A stretch of 64,000 bases of DNA from Mycocentrospora acerina (lineage: Eukaryota > Ascomycota > Dothideomycetes > Pleosporales), in assembly GCA_022701365.1 (NCBI GenBank), contig JAKUHH010000163.1, positions 1 to 64,000 of the forward strand, in the 5' to 3' direction. Both the position numbers and the translations under genes were made by a program. Numbering within the stretch: the first letter of the stretch is position 1; the number at the start of each line of letters is the position of its first letter. The notes under the pieces are model-generated. The model was not told the DNA's origin and did not search any database. It saw nothing but the letters and a program-made list of their open reading frames with translations. Below are positions 32,969-43,871 of the stretch, piece by piece.

Positions 32969-34466
32969 ATGTCGTCCGACGCAGCGCCGCGCCCCTCGAC
33001 GCTGAGAATCCTCTCGCTCAACTGCTGGGGCCTCAAGTACATCTCCACGCAGCGCAACGAGCGCCTGACGGAAATCGGCGTCCAGATCGCCGCCGCCAGC
33101 CCGCCGCCAGACATTGTCGGCCTCCAGGAGTGCTGGACCAGGCAGGACTACGAGGCCATCCGCGAGAAGACGGCCAAGATCCTGCCCTACGGAAAGTTCT
33201 ACTTTAGCGGCATCTTCGGCGGCGGCCTCGTCATCCTGTCACGATGGCCAATCGAGGAGAGCAACATGGTGCGCTATCCGCTCAACGGCCGGCCTGCTGC
33301 CTTTTACCGCGGCGACTGGTTTGTTGGCAAGGGGGTTGCGTGTGCGCGCATACGAATTGGCCCGGCAAAGAGGGACGTTGCCGAGGTGTTTTGCACACAT
33401 GTACTGTTTCCATTTCCCGTGCACAAATGCATCCATGTAGATATATATATGTAGATATATATATGTGTGTGTGTGAGTATGTACACAAATGTATACTGAC
33501 ACTACACAGCTACACGCCCCCTATGAGAGCGAGCCCCACGACTCGTACATCTGTCACCGCACCGCCCAGGCATGGGAAATCACAAAGCTCATGCGCGCAG
33601 CTGCCGAGCGCGGCCATCTCGTCATTGGACTTGGAGACTTCAACATGGTGCCCTTGTCTCTTGCGCACCGCATCATAGAAACGCATGCGCCCGTCCAGGA
33701 CGTCTGGCGCATACTGCACCCCGAGTCGTCGGTGGGCGCTGCAAAGGACAAGGTGGAGCAGCTCCGCGGTCTGCCTATGCCTACTGCGCAGTTCAACATG
33801 ACCAAGAACGGGGCGACATGTGACAGCGCGCTCAACTCGTGGCGCTGGAACCACGCACACAGGAAGCGCCTCAACAAGGGCGAGAATGTGCAGATTGAGC
33901 CTACGGTGGAAGACCCCAGTGCCAAACGACTCGACTACATCTTCTTTGGCAGCGCGCGGTACCAGGACGGGCAGGCTGGGGGCGAGACGCACGAGTGGAA
34001 GCTACAGGACGCCAAGGTGGGCATGGAGATGCGACACCCTACCCTGCACTGCTCGCTGAGCGACCACTTCTCGGTCGAAGCAACGCTGACACGGAGCACT
34101 ATTGGGCCGTCGGCGACGGAGCTGAGCCCGTGGACGCTGCCCGACCGGTACCTGCCAATCAAGACGTATGATGAGATTCTGGCAACGATTCTCAAGTACG
34201 AGGTGCGTGAGCGGATCCAGCGCAAGCTGCGCATCGGCCACTTTTTCTTCCAGCTGTCCATGACAATTGCGTGTCTGATTGGGGTGTGGTGGGCACCGCA
34301 CAACTACGTCTCGTTTATCCTGATGCTGTTGAGCTCGGTTGGGCTGAGCGTGGGCGTGATTGACGGGCTGATGGGGTTCTTGTTTGTGGGCAGTGAGCTG
34401 CGGGCGTTGAGGGAGTTTGAGTGGGAGGTTCGCAATGCCAGGACACGGGCGTTGGGGGATGAATAA
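32969..34466 (+). CDS. ISC1: Isc1-type neutral sphingomyelinase / inositol phosphosphingolipid phospholipase C
   Basis: Two exons, 32969-33400 and 33510-34466, with a 109-nt intron, giving 462 aa. ATG 32969 is preferred; an in-frame ATG at 32900 would add 23 residues. The catalytic endonuclease/exonuclease/phosphatase fold shows 'LSLNCWGLKY', 'VGLQECW' (Mg-binding Glu), 'THLHAPYE' across the splice join, 'GLGDFNMVP', 'LDYIFF' and the terminal 'SDHFSV' catalytic Asp-His. Two hydrophobic helices follow near residues 390-440, as in yeast Isc1. The enzyme cleaves inositol phosphosphingolipids to ceramide in ER/mitochondrial membranes. The intron carries a TA/TG microsatellite at 33440-33475. Confidence 0.92.
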
Positions 34467-35256
34467 CGATAGGATGAATAGTAGTACAAGCAAGAGGGTA
34501 TAACAAATGTACAAACTAGTAAATATAATAAAATGTACACAATGGAAAATATAATAAATATACAAACTAGTAAATATAATAAATATACAAACTGAATAAT
34601 GTAGCAATGTACAAAATAATGAATACAATAAATGTACAAAACCGTAAATATAACAAATGTATAAACTTATAAATATAACAAATGTACAAACCATTGAGTA
34701 TAATAAATGTAAAAACTAGTAAAAACAACAATGTACAGGCACAGAATCGTATCATGAGCATGCTCAAGAAAATACAAGGCAAGCAATTGTTTACCCAAAA
34801 AAAAACCAGTAGACACGACCAATGTATCAGCAGAGAATCGTGGCATGGTCAGTACAGGCTTGGAAGTGTACATTAACTAGCACAGAACCAACACGCGTTG
34901 TAGCCATGCCGAGAGAGACGCGACCTGGAACTGGGTCGCTTAGGCCAACCAAACCCCCATGCACCACGCCGCCTCTCAAGCCTCTCGCCGTCACGCAGGC
35001 CTCAGCACCTCCAGCCCTCTTCCCCGACACAAGCACGCCTCTGCACACGCACACACGCACACACGCATACACACCCAGACACACACACAGTCTCTCGCCA
35101 GCCCGCCAGCCGGCAATACCCCGCCCGCATATCCCCCGTCGCGCCGCACACGCGCTGCACACATCGCCCCGACCTTGCCACGGCCGTAGATTGCGCGCTA
35201 CACGTACTTTGTTGGCTTCGGGAGCGTGCAGCCTCGCCCGTGTGCAACCCGACACA
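34467..35256. other. Intergenic ISC1 to TAF12, with minisatellite and CA repeat
   Basis: Holds the AT-rich minisatellite described separately, an A-run (34795-34804), a CA-rich stretch (35038-35093) and the presumed TAF12 promoter/leader. The frame leading into TAF12 is open from 34822 but the extra N-terminus is low-complexity and is not taken as coding. Confidence 0.6.
34499..34735. repeat. AT-rich minisatellite, about 25-bp unit, 9-10 copies
   Basis: Degenerate tandem units of the form TATAA(C/T)AAATGTACAAACTAGTAAA start at 34499, 34524, 34550 and so on. Most units are 24-27 bp and keep the ATGTACAAA core. It lies in the 3' flank of ISC1. Confidence 0.85.
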
Positions 35257-35532
35257 ATGAGCGACTCGCAGCCCCAGCCGGCGGCGGGCGCGGCGCAGCA
35301 GCCCCAGCAAGCGCAGCAACAGCAGCTGCTGCGAGCCGACGACATCCTGAGGCTGCAGTGTCTGGGCGACGACGAGAAGCAGAAGCACCGCGTGGTGATG
35401 CAGAGCCTGTGGACCATGACGCAGCAGCACCCGCAAGGCAGCCCCGAATACGCCCAGGCCCGCCAGAAGCTCACCGAGTACTCGACCAAGCTGATTGCAC
35501 GCGAGCGCCAGTACCGCGGGCGCATGAGGGCC

Positions 35533-35563
<31 letters not shown>

Positions 35564-36399
35564 CCCAGGGCCCGTCCAGCGCGACGCCGCAGGAGCAGCC
35601 ACAGCCACAGCCACAGCCCGCCATCAGCGCCGGCGCACCCCAGCAGCCTCCAGTGCAGCAGGCACAGGCACAGGCGCAGGCGCAGGCGCAGGCACGGCCG
35701 CCAACCGCCAGTGCCACGCCGCACGTCGACCCCTCGATTGTCAAGCACGTCCACGACTTCCCCTTTGCGCTGCCGCCCGGCGGTCCCGTGCTGGGCACGC
35801 CCGAGGGCGATGCGAAGCTCAAGGAGCTCAAGAACGTCTACCTGAACTTCCTGGCCAAGTCGGCAAACCTGACCACCCAGATGAGCAAGGTCAACACCCA
35901 GATCCAGGAACGCCAGCGGACCGGCCAGGACGTGCCGCAGGAGCTGTTTGCCGCAAAGGTGCGCGTCGAGCGCGAATACGCGCAAGCCAAGGGCCAGGTC
36001 GACAAGTTCCGCACCATGCAAAAGTCGTGGAAGGAGGAGCGCGAGCAAAAGGAAGCCCAGCAGGGACAGCACACCCAAGCTCAAGCGCAACCGCAAGCGC
36101 AACAACAGCCCACACCCCAGCAGATGCCACAGCAGCAGCAGCAACCCACACACCAACAGCCTCCACGCCATCCAATCCAGCCAGGCATGCAGCCCCAGCC
36201 CCAGCCCCAGATCAAAGAAGAGCCGCAAATTAAAATCGAGGGCGGCCAGGCACCGCAACCGCAGCCCGCAGCACAGTACAACATGCAGGCAAATGCGCAG
36301 CAGCAGCCGCAACAGCCCCAGCAGAACATGCACCCACAAGCTCCTGTGCATTCACTGCCACAGCAACAACAGCTGCAGCAGCAACAACAGCAACAACAA

Positions 36400-36431
<32 letters not shown>

Positions 36432-37385
36432 ACAGCAACAACAACAGCAACAACAGCAACAACAACAACAATTCCCCCGCCAGCCACCCGCGCCTCACTC
36501 GCAGCAAATGCCGCCAAACCAGGGCCAGCAATTTGCGCCTGGCCAGCAACAGCTCCCGCAGCAACACACTCGCCCGCAGATCAACCCTCATCAAGCAAAC
36601 GCGCACCAGCACCAGCAAACCAACTCGCCCCACCCACAGTCGGCGACAAACGCCGGCCCCCCAGTCCCGCTCTCTCACCAAGCCGCCGTCAGCGCTGCAA
36701 ACCGATCCTACACCGACGGCGGCCCGCGCACAAACACCCCCATGGGCGCAGGAGGCCAGGGCAACTTCCACGCGCCCGGCAGCCGCGAGCGCGAGCAGCT
36801 CAACAACCCCAAGATGCCCATCCCACGTCATCTTAACGTCGCCTCACCCATGCCCGTCAACATGGGCCAGGCGCGCCCTACCATGAGCGGCCCAACAAAC
36901 GGCGCACCAGGCCCAATGGGCCAGCCCGTTATCCCTCGCCCACCACCATTCCAGCTCGAGGGCGAAGGCGAGCGCGTCCTCAGCAAGCGCAAACTCGACG
37001 AGCTGGTGCGACAAGTCACGGGCGGCGGAGAAGAGGCACTGACGCCCGAGGTCGAAGAGGTGAGTCCTATTTCCCAAATCCAACATGCATGCAGACCCAA
37101 TGAATACTAATTGCCACCTCCCCACAGGCCGTTATGCAGCTCGCCGACGACTTTGTCGACAACGTCATCAGCAGCGCTTGCAAACTCTCCAAGCTCCGCG
37201 AGTCCCCGCAACTCGACATACGTGACATGCAACTCATCCTCGAGCGCAACTACAACATCCGCATCCCTGGCTACGCCTCGGACGAGGTCCGTACCGTGCG
37301 TAAGATTGTCCCTGCCACGGGGTGGGTTGAGAAGATGAAGGCCATCAACGCCGCAAAAGTCATGGGTGGGAAGACTGACTTTTAA
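35257..37385 (+). CDS. TAF12: TAF12, histone-fold subunit of TFIID and SAGA
   Basis: Two exons, 35257-37059 and 37128-37385, with a 68-nt intron, giving 686 aa. The C-terminal 100 residues are the histone-fold domain: 'KLDELVRQV', then 'VMQLADDFVDNVISSACKLSKLRE', then 'LDIRDMQLILERNYNIRIPG'. The intron falls between helix 1 and helix 2. The N-terminal 580 residues are Gln/Pro-rich and probably disordered, except for a conserved helical segment at about residues 160-270 ('LKNVYLNFLAKSANLTTQMSKV'). TAF12 pairs with TAF4 in TFIID and with Ada1/Hfi1 in SAGA. Length is typical for filamentous fungi and longer than the yeast protein outside the fold. Confidence 0.93.
36361..36471 (+). repeat. CAG/CAA tract encoding poly-Gln in TAF12
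   Basis: Codes for four Gln, one Leu, then 32 Gln in a row, with CAA and CAG mixed. The mix of codons suggests selection for or tolerance of Gln more than pure CAG slippage. Shorter Gln runs lie at 35533-35562. Confidence 0.9.
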
Positions 37386-38313
37386 ATCAAACGCTAAACT
37401 TGTTTGTTTGTTTGTTTGGTTTGGTTTTAGAAGAAGAAGAAGAAGAAAAAACTGATTATCCGCGTTTCTTTGGCTAATTTCTGCGGCCTGCGTTGCTGCG
37501 CCGGGATTTAGGTACAGAGGATAGTAGTAGTAGTATCCACGATGCTTTGTTCAGAATCGCTCATAAGAGGGAGACGAGAGACGAAGACGGACAGGCGCGA
37601 CTCGTTTCTAGCTTGAAGATGTATACTCCTCTTCTTCTTCTTCTTTATACCTCTTCGTCGTCATCATCGTCATCATCATCATCTTCTTCTTCCCGCAAAG
37701 ACAACAAGCAACAAATGGACGACAAGGGCATGTGGAAGACGGTCAAGACGAGCGAATCACTTCTGCGGCATGGTTCGTTTGCGGTGGATCCCGTGGTGGG
37801 AATGCGGTTTGCAGGTGTGACGGAGAGGGATATCAAGGCGTATTTGGTGAGTGTTGGGCTCCTTGTTGAAAACAAGAATTGAGGACCAAGGAAGGGCGTT
37901 GGTGTATACATATGTGCGTGCTTGCACGCATGTTTTCTTTTTTCCTCTTCCTCTTCATCTTCCTCTTCCTCTTCCCCTTCCTCTTCTTCGTCTTCTTCTC
38001 TCCAATGCGCACGGGTAGTATTCAAGATTCAAGACTCATGAGAGTGATGCCGTGTTTCTTGGTTGAAGTTGTAGATGGAGATGCAGATGTAGATGCAAAT
38101 GGAATGATTGATAATGGCATTCTCTTCATCATTTTTTTCTCTCTTCGTCTTCTCCTCGTCGTCGTACTTGACTGTCTTTGTAGTCGGCAGAGTAGGAATC
38201 TATACGTGTACATCTGCTTGTTGCTACCATGACATGACCCTCCCGCTCCGCTACCCACTTTTCCTTTGTCTATTCACACATTCACACATTCACCTATTCA
38301 TCCATCCACACTT
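37386..38313. other. Intergenic between convergent TAF12 and UGGT, low-complexity
   Basis: Contains a TTTG repeat (37400-37425), GAA repeat (37428-37447), CTT/TCA trinucleotides (37625-37692) and a CTTCCT pyrimidine tract (37935-38000). A Ser-rich 129-codon frame (37493-37882) reads across these repeats and is not supported as a gene. Confidence 0.6.
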
Positions 38314-41300
38314 CTACAACTCATCCTTCTTCCTCTCCTTCTCCTTCTCCTTCTCCTTCTCCTTCTCAGCCCTCTCCCTAACTTGCTCCTCCTCCTGCAC
38401 ATCCCTCTTCCCTGCCTTTCCATCCCCATGCCCGTCCTCGCTTGTCTCGCCCCTCACCCTCCGAGCCAGCCCCGCAATCTCCTCATCATACACATTCCAC
38501 TCGGGAATCTGTCGCCTCGCCCTCTCCAGCTTGGGCTCCTTGGTCAACGGGTTGTTGCACAAATCAATCGTCTTGGCCTTGTCCAGATCCTCGTCTGCAC
38601 ACCACGTCTCGCACCACAGCCATTCCTGCGGCAGGCTGTGGATCGGCAGGTTGAACTGCATGTTGTTGGGCAGGTCCTGGTCGAGGTTCGACAACGACGC
38701 CGGGTCCGCCGAGAGTGAGTGGTACTGCTGCCGGAGGCGGTCGCCTGCGGCAAGCTGTCGGAAGCGCGTCAAATCCACCACGTACAGCGCCGAGATGTGG
38801 TACGGACGCCCGCGGAGAAAGTTGGCCCAGTAGCCCGTTTTCCAGAACCGGAACCCTTCCATTTCCGTGCGCGAGTCGCCCATGGGTGTGAAGCCATACG
38901 GTGCGCCTTGCAGGTCGTGTGTCACCAGCTCGTACATGTCGGTGCGCACGATTTGGTCCGCATCGACAAAAATAACCTTGTCCAGGTCGAGCGGAAAGAG
39001 CACGTCGAGGAAGAGAATCTTGTAGCCCCAGATTTCCCGCTGCTTTTCCGTCTGCCCCCGCAGCCAGTGTGGCCATTTGTATGTCACCATTTCGTACGAG
39101 AAGTTGTATTCGGCCGCCATCAACGGGAGGAACGACTTGAACGACGGAGAGAGGAATTGCTCAATGAACCAGAATTTCACACTGTGATTGGTGTGCTTCA
39201 TAACAGAAAGCATCATAATGTTGAGCATGCGTTCGTAGAGGTGGCCCGACGCGACAGAGAAGATGTTAATGTCGGCTTGCGTGCCCTTCTTGCCTGCTTT
39301 GCTGCCAGCTAGGAGATCGGCGCCCTTTTGGATTATCTTCTCGCTGTTGAAATTGAGGCCGAGCTTTCCGAGTAGTTTGTTCACTGTTTGCGTGCCCTTT
39401 GTAACAAGTTCCGAAGCAACAGACTCTTCAACCGCAAGCACGTCAGCCTCTTCTTGGCCAGGTTTACGCGACAGGCGAGGGAAAAGCGTGGTGCCCTGGA
39501 AGCTCATCAGCGCAATCTCCGTTGTCTCATCGCCAGGCTGTGGTGCCCAGCCTTTGGATCCTGCGCTGTCGATTGTGAAGATATCCTGCGAGCGACCATT
39601 CTTGAGCTGGATGTTGTAGATACCTGGGTTGGCTTTGAACTGGAAATAGCCCAAGTTGGCCATGATGATAGTGTCGGCGAAATGAGAATCTTTCTCGGTA
39701 GTAAGAACGACTTCCGCACCGCGTGGTGGTTGGCCACTGTTGCTGGTATCGCGTGAGTGGCCCTCAATGAGGATACTTTCCAGCCCGTATACTGCGTCGA
39801 TATCGGCACCAGCTGGCAGAGAGCTCAGCTTGATATTGTCAAGATCGTGCACAGACTCTTCTGGTGCCACAAGCCATGACGGTGGGACATCCATGCCTAG
39901 ATTCAACAGAGCCTCCCTTGGAATACCTGAAAAGTGAGCCTTCAAGCTACCGACAAACCCATCTGGCTTGAATGTAGGCTTGGAATCCAGGAGGTATCTG
40001 TAAAAGCGCTTAACTGGTAGCTCCTGCAACATCTCCTTAGGGTTTAGGAAAAGCTTAAGTTGTACACCATCCATGTCGCTAAGCGTCTTCAAAATAGGAA
40101 TCCATTTCTGAGCGAGCTCAGTAGCCGGATCGATCGAGGCCACAATCTGAAAGATGGCTGTCTCACCATCTCCTTTGATAATGGCAGTATGCTTCTCGGC
40201 CCAGTTCTTGAACATGTTCACCCTTAATGTTGGTGCTGTCTCGAACATGCCTTCTGGCATATCAGAAATGGCAGAAAGTGCCACGAGAGACTGAATCTTG
40301 GCGAGATCGAACGGAGATGAAATCTTTGCTGTAAGCTCCAGACTCTCAAGAGCCTTGTTTAGAGGCTGGATGCGTCTGGATGCTTCGTAGGCCAAAAGGG
40401 TGTCCATATCGCCCTTTGAGAAGATTTGATCAGTGGGAATAGGTCCTATCTTGCGCCCATTGACGATGATCCCATGCTCACCAGACTTGAACCCAAAAGT
40501 CTCGATCAAAGGCTCAGCGGCTTCCCAAAATTGTTTCGATTTTGCGAGAACCGAAGCAGCCACTTGCTTCTGTGCCAAGGTAGACAATAAGACATCGCTT
40601 GTGAGCTTGCGGCCAGACTCTATGTACACGTCCAAAAGCCCTCCCGCAGTACTGGTCTGATCCGCACCAGCTTGAGGGTTGTGGATCAGGACAATTTCAG
40701 CGCTTGGGTTCTCGTTGCGGTACTCAGCTACAGACGTTAGCAGCCGGTGTCCAGATTCCGAATCAAAGTCGCTGACGACTGTCAGATGTGCCCACTCCTT
40801 CTGACTTGCGGTTTCCGTTGCTTGAATGGAGGGCATCTTCCGGAAGATCTCTCCGTGAGTCCCTTCAAACTCAGCCATGTTTACGAGCGTGATGTCCTTC
40901 TCCTTCTCAGGAATGATCAGAGGATTACGCTTGATGGCAGCTTGTGATAAAAACTGTGATGGTACCCAACTGCTTTCTGGAATACCTCCCTCGAAGACAC
41001 CTTGCTGTATCTGGCGGAGATCCATACTAACCCTCTGGCTAAGTAGGGACAACCAATCATCACCTCTCGCGATTGGGACTCCATTAACAAAGACTGGGGC
41101 ATTTGCGTCAGTTGCTGCTAGGCGTTGCAGGTATGCCTTGGTTCTGTCGATCCGCTCGTCGAGTCCCTCCGACTTCAGAACATCGGCCAGCTCGAGTGCT
41201 TGACGTTCTTTGCGGATTTTGGCGCCTTCTACGCTTGAATCAAAGATTGACTTGTCAGGCTTTGCCAGTTTTTTGCTTTGCAAAGACTAAGTACCTTCAA

Positions 41301-43078
41301 TTAGTCAAGTCCCACGTGAAGGAATCGTCAAACTTACATTCTCGAGGTAGGTGATGACAGTAGACAGTCCATAGGTACTCTGCAGATGATAGATTACTTT
41401 TGCTTGCCCTACGGCTCCTGCAGTCGAGGTCCGAGGGACGAAACCCCACCGTACTGAAATGCCACGCTTGATGAGACTGAGAACAGTGTTGATAATATTT
41501 GAAACTTCCTCTGCGGAGGTGAAGTCGACAGGTAAGATTGTATTGTGGATGTCGCGGCGAACCTGAGGTAGCTGACCCGGATAAGTCCTCTGCAGGAGCT
41601 ACAGAACTGTTAGCACTCGCTTTCAACACTCTTTATTATGCTTACAGCTCGCAACTCAGACGGCCATTGGTCGTATCTGGAGTCCTTCTCAATGTTGTTC
41701 ATCCAGACAATTATACCGCCACCTTCGGCCTCATCTCTAAAGTCATAGCGTTGGGGTTCATCTCCTGACTGGGTCTCTGTAAGGGCCGGGTGTGATAGTA
41801 GCAAAATGGCGTCAGAAGCTCCAAGTCCCTGGCTTCGAACGCCATTTATCAGCTTACGCTCGCGACGAAGATGTGCTAAAAGAGAGTACGGGTTCACATC
41901 GCGAGCGGGAATTTGCACGCCATTGATCCAGATCATATTCGATCCTGAAGGAAGAAGCAGTTCACGGTTGCTCTTGTGCTCCTCTAGAAAATTCTCTGAC
42001 ACGTTCTGAGCAGCAATTACTGATGAGTACTTGGGGAAGTCTTGGCTGAGCTTCAAAAGCGTATCCAGTGGCTGCTCACTCTTCATGATGAAGCTGGCAG
42101 CCTTTAGACCAAGATCCGACACCTCCTCTTTGGACAAAGGTTTTAAATCTGTGACTTCTTCGTCATCGCGAAGCTCCATGCCCAATGGCTTCTGGTCAGC
42201 GACCTTGTCCGTCTGTTCGGTCTGTCTGTCGTCGATAACGATATAGTCGGTACGTTTCAGCTGGAGTCCCACGCCATATCCATTCACTATCAGTGGGGTC
42301 TTTGTTGTCTTAAGAGACGGTTTATGTCGGATTCGGTACGAGGTTTTTCCCTCTTTGGCTGTCCGGCTCACTGTACTGTGGAATTCCTTGAAGCGGGGCG
42401 ATGTGATATCGGCGTATAATATAGAGGGCAAGCTTGAACTGTTGCCGATTGCGCGATCGAATGGAAGTTCATCCAGGCTGTTGTAACGTTAGCATAATGT
42501 TCATGTATTCGTTCGAACAACTCTGCCATGTACCGTTCATTCTCGATATTGCCGTGAGGCTCGTCCAGATGCGGCGAGCAGTACTGCTTCCCGCCAAAAG
42601 AAATCCAGGTATGACATTGTTTCCCTTGCTCTGTGACCAACGAGGGTTCAACCGAGGTTCTGTAGAACTGATAATGTGCTTCTATGCGAGGGGCAGCCGA
42701 GTGGACTGAAAGCGCGAATTCGAATGAGGCAAAGGTTTCAGGGTCTGTGATGTGCCCATCGCTTTTCAACAAGTCTACAAACGCGTCATATATCTCCTTA
42801 TCCGTGCCTTTCCCATCAAAATAGCCTCGAGCTAGCTGGTCGAGGATGGGGTAGTATGCGGTTGCGTTCTCTTCCGCGGCGGTCTCTCTACATACTGTCA
42901 GCTGAACTCGCGATACCCGAAAACAAGGAGCTTACAATAGTTCTACCAGAAAAGGCGCAGGGTTGAATGAAGCTTGCAGAGCTACATTGATACTTGGGCT
43001 GGCAAGGGCGCCAGCGTGTTTGAGCGCGCTGAACGCGAGGAGCGTGTTTGCGCTCAGGAACGACGCAGGGACCCGCAT
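38314..43078 (-). CDS. UGGT: UDP-glucose:glycoprotein glucosyltransferase, ER folding sensor
   Basis: Minus strand, five exons: 43078-42936, 42887-42534, 42477-41646, 41598-41338 and 41286-38314. Introns are 48, 56, 47 and 51 nt; the joined frame gives 1520 aa, as expected. Residues 1-26 look like a signal peptide. The N-terminal 1200 residues are the thioredoxin-like and beta-sandwich folding sensor ('LPFDRAIGN', 'YGVGLQLKRTDYIV', 'KRGISVRWGFVPR'). The C-terminal GT24 catalytic domain starts near 'DINIFSVASGHLYERMLNIMM', with 'VKFWFIEQFLSP', the metal-binding DxD in 'VIFVDADQIVRTD', and 'NLDQDLPNNMQ'. The enzyme re-glucosylates misfolded N-glycoproteins so that calnexin rebinds them. The tail is a Lys/Glu repeat and ends in KDEL, an ER-retrieval signal. 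Confidence 0.95.
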
Positions 43079-43871
43079 GATGCAGTACTGTACTTGAAGC
43101 TTCTGCAATGTCCCCTATGATCCTTGATAGAGCAAAAGTATGGTGTATTGCATTCAAGGTTGACAGTAAGCTCCAATATCAGGAAGTTGCAACGTGTAGC
43201 ATTTCCTTGTAGGCCAACAAGCTAAACGATTCAACAAGTCAAGTTAAAACAGATGTCAGCGCATCAAGCGTGATGCACGCTGAAAAGAACGTCAATAACA
43301 GAAGGTTGTCTCGATCATGAAACTGGGGCGTTTACTCGCTTTGAAAGGTGTCTCAAGAATCTCGCGACAAGATCCCTGTAAGAGCTACGTATCGATTGTG
43401 AGCGTACCTGAACGACCAAAAACCGGAAGACCTCCGATGAAAGAGCTACTGAACATCTACCCCACAAATGACTTTGACTTTGATCGTAACAGTTGTGCTC
43501 GATTACTTGTAGGCGGCCTGAAAACCAGCTGCCTGCACATTTTTGAGGATTTGTAAATGACCTCATGTAAGCTCGTAACAATTCCGCGATCGGCTTGCGC
43601 ACTTGACTCCGATCCAAGTTGGTATTACAAGACTACAAAATCACCAATAGTACCCCAGTATGTCCATGGATTGTATATGAGACCAGTAGAATTCATTTCT
43701 GAAAACAAAACGTCATGATTCTCTTACACAACTGCTTACTTAATCGACGGATAAGATACGATTAAAGTATCTTAAATATAAATAGTCTGCCATCTCCATG
43801 AAACTCAAAGGAATTCAAGCATCACCTTGACCTCTCTACACCTCTCTCCTAACCTTTATCGGCCGTCCAAA
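43079..43871. other. Divergent intergenic between UGGT and the MFS transporter
   Basis: Should contain both promoters. AT-rich from 43690 to 43800. A 79-codon frame with ATG at 43317 has no recognised family and is not called. Possible TATA-like sequence (TTAAATATAAAT) at about 43771. Confidence 0.5.

Noticed and set aside
31770..33114. Long open frames (339-380 codons) on both strands across the WDR5 gene
   Set aside because: They are shadows of GC-rich WDR5 coding sequence; their translations are Arg/Pro/His-rich with no fold, while the WD40 frame is clear.
35002..36886. Long frames antisense to and overlapping TAF12 (up to 449 codons)
   Set aside because: They translate the CAG/CAA repeats in other frames into poly-Leu, poly-Ser, poly-Cys or poly-Asn; no real domains.
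37493..37882. 129-codon Ser-rich frame after TAF12
   Set aside because: Built largely on trinucleotide repeats; the last 50 codons look slightly protein-like but no homology was recognised.
43317..43556. 79-codon ORF upstream of the MFS gene
   Set aside because: ATG present but no signal peptide, domain or codon pattern; lies in a divergent promoter region.
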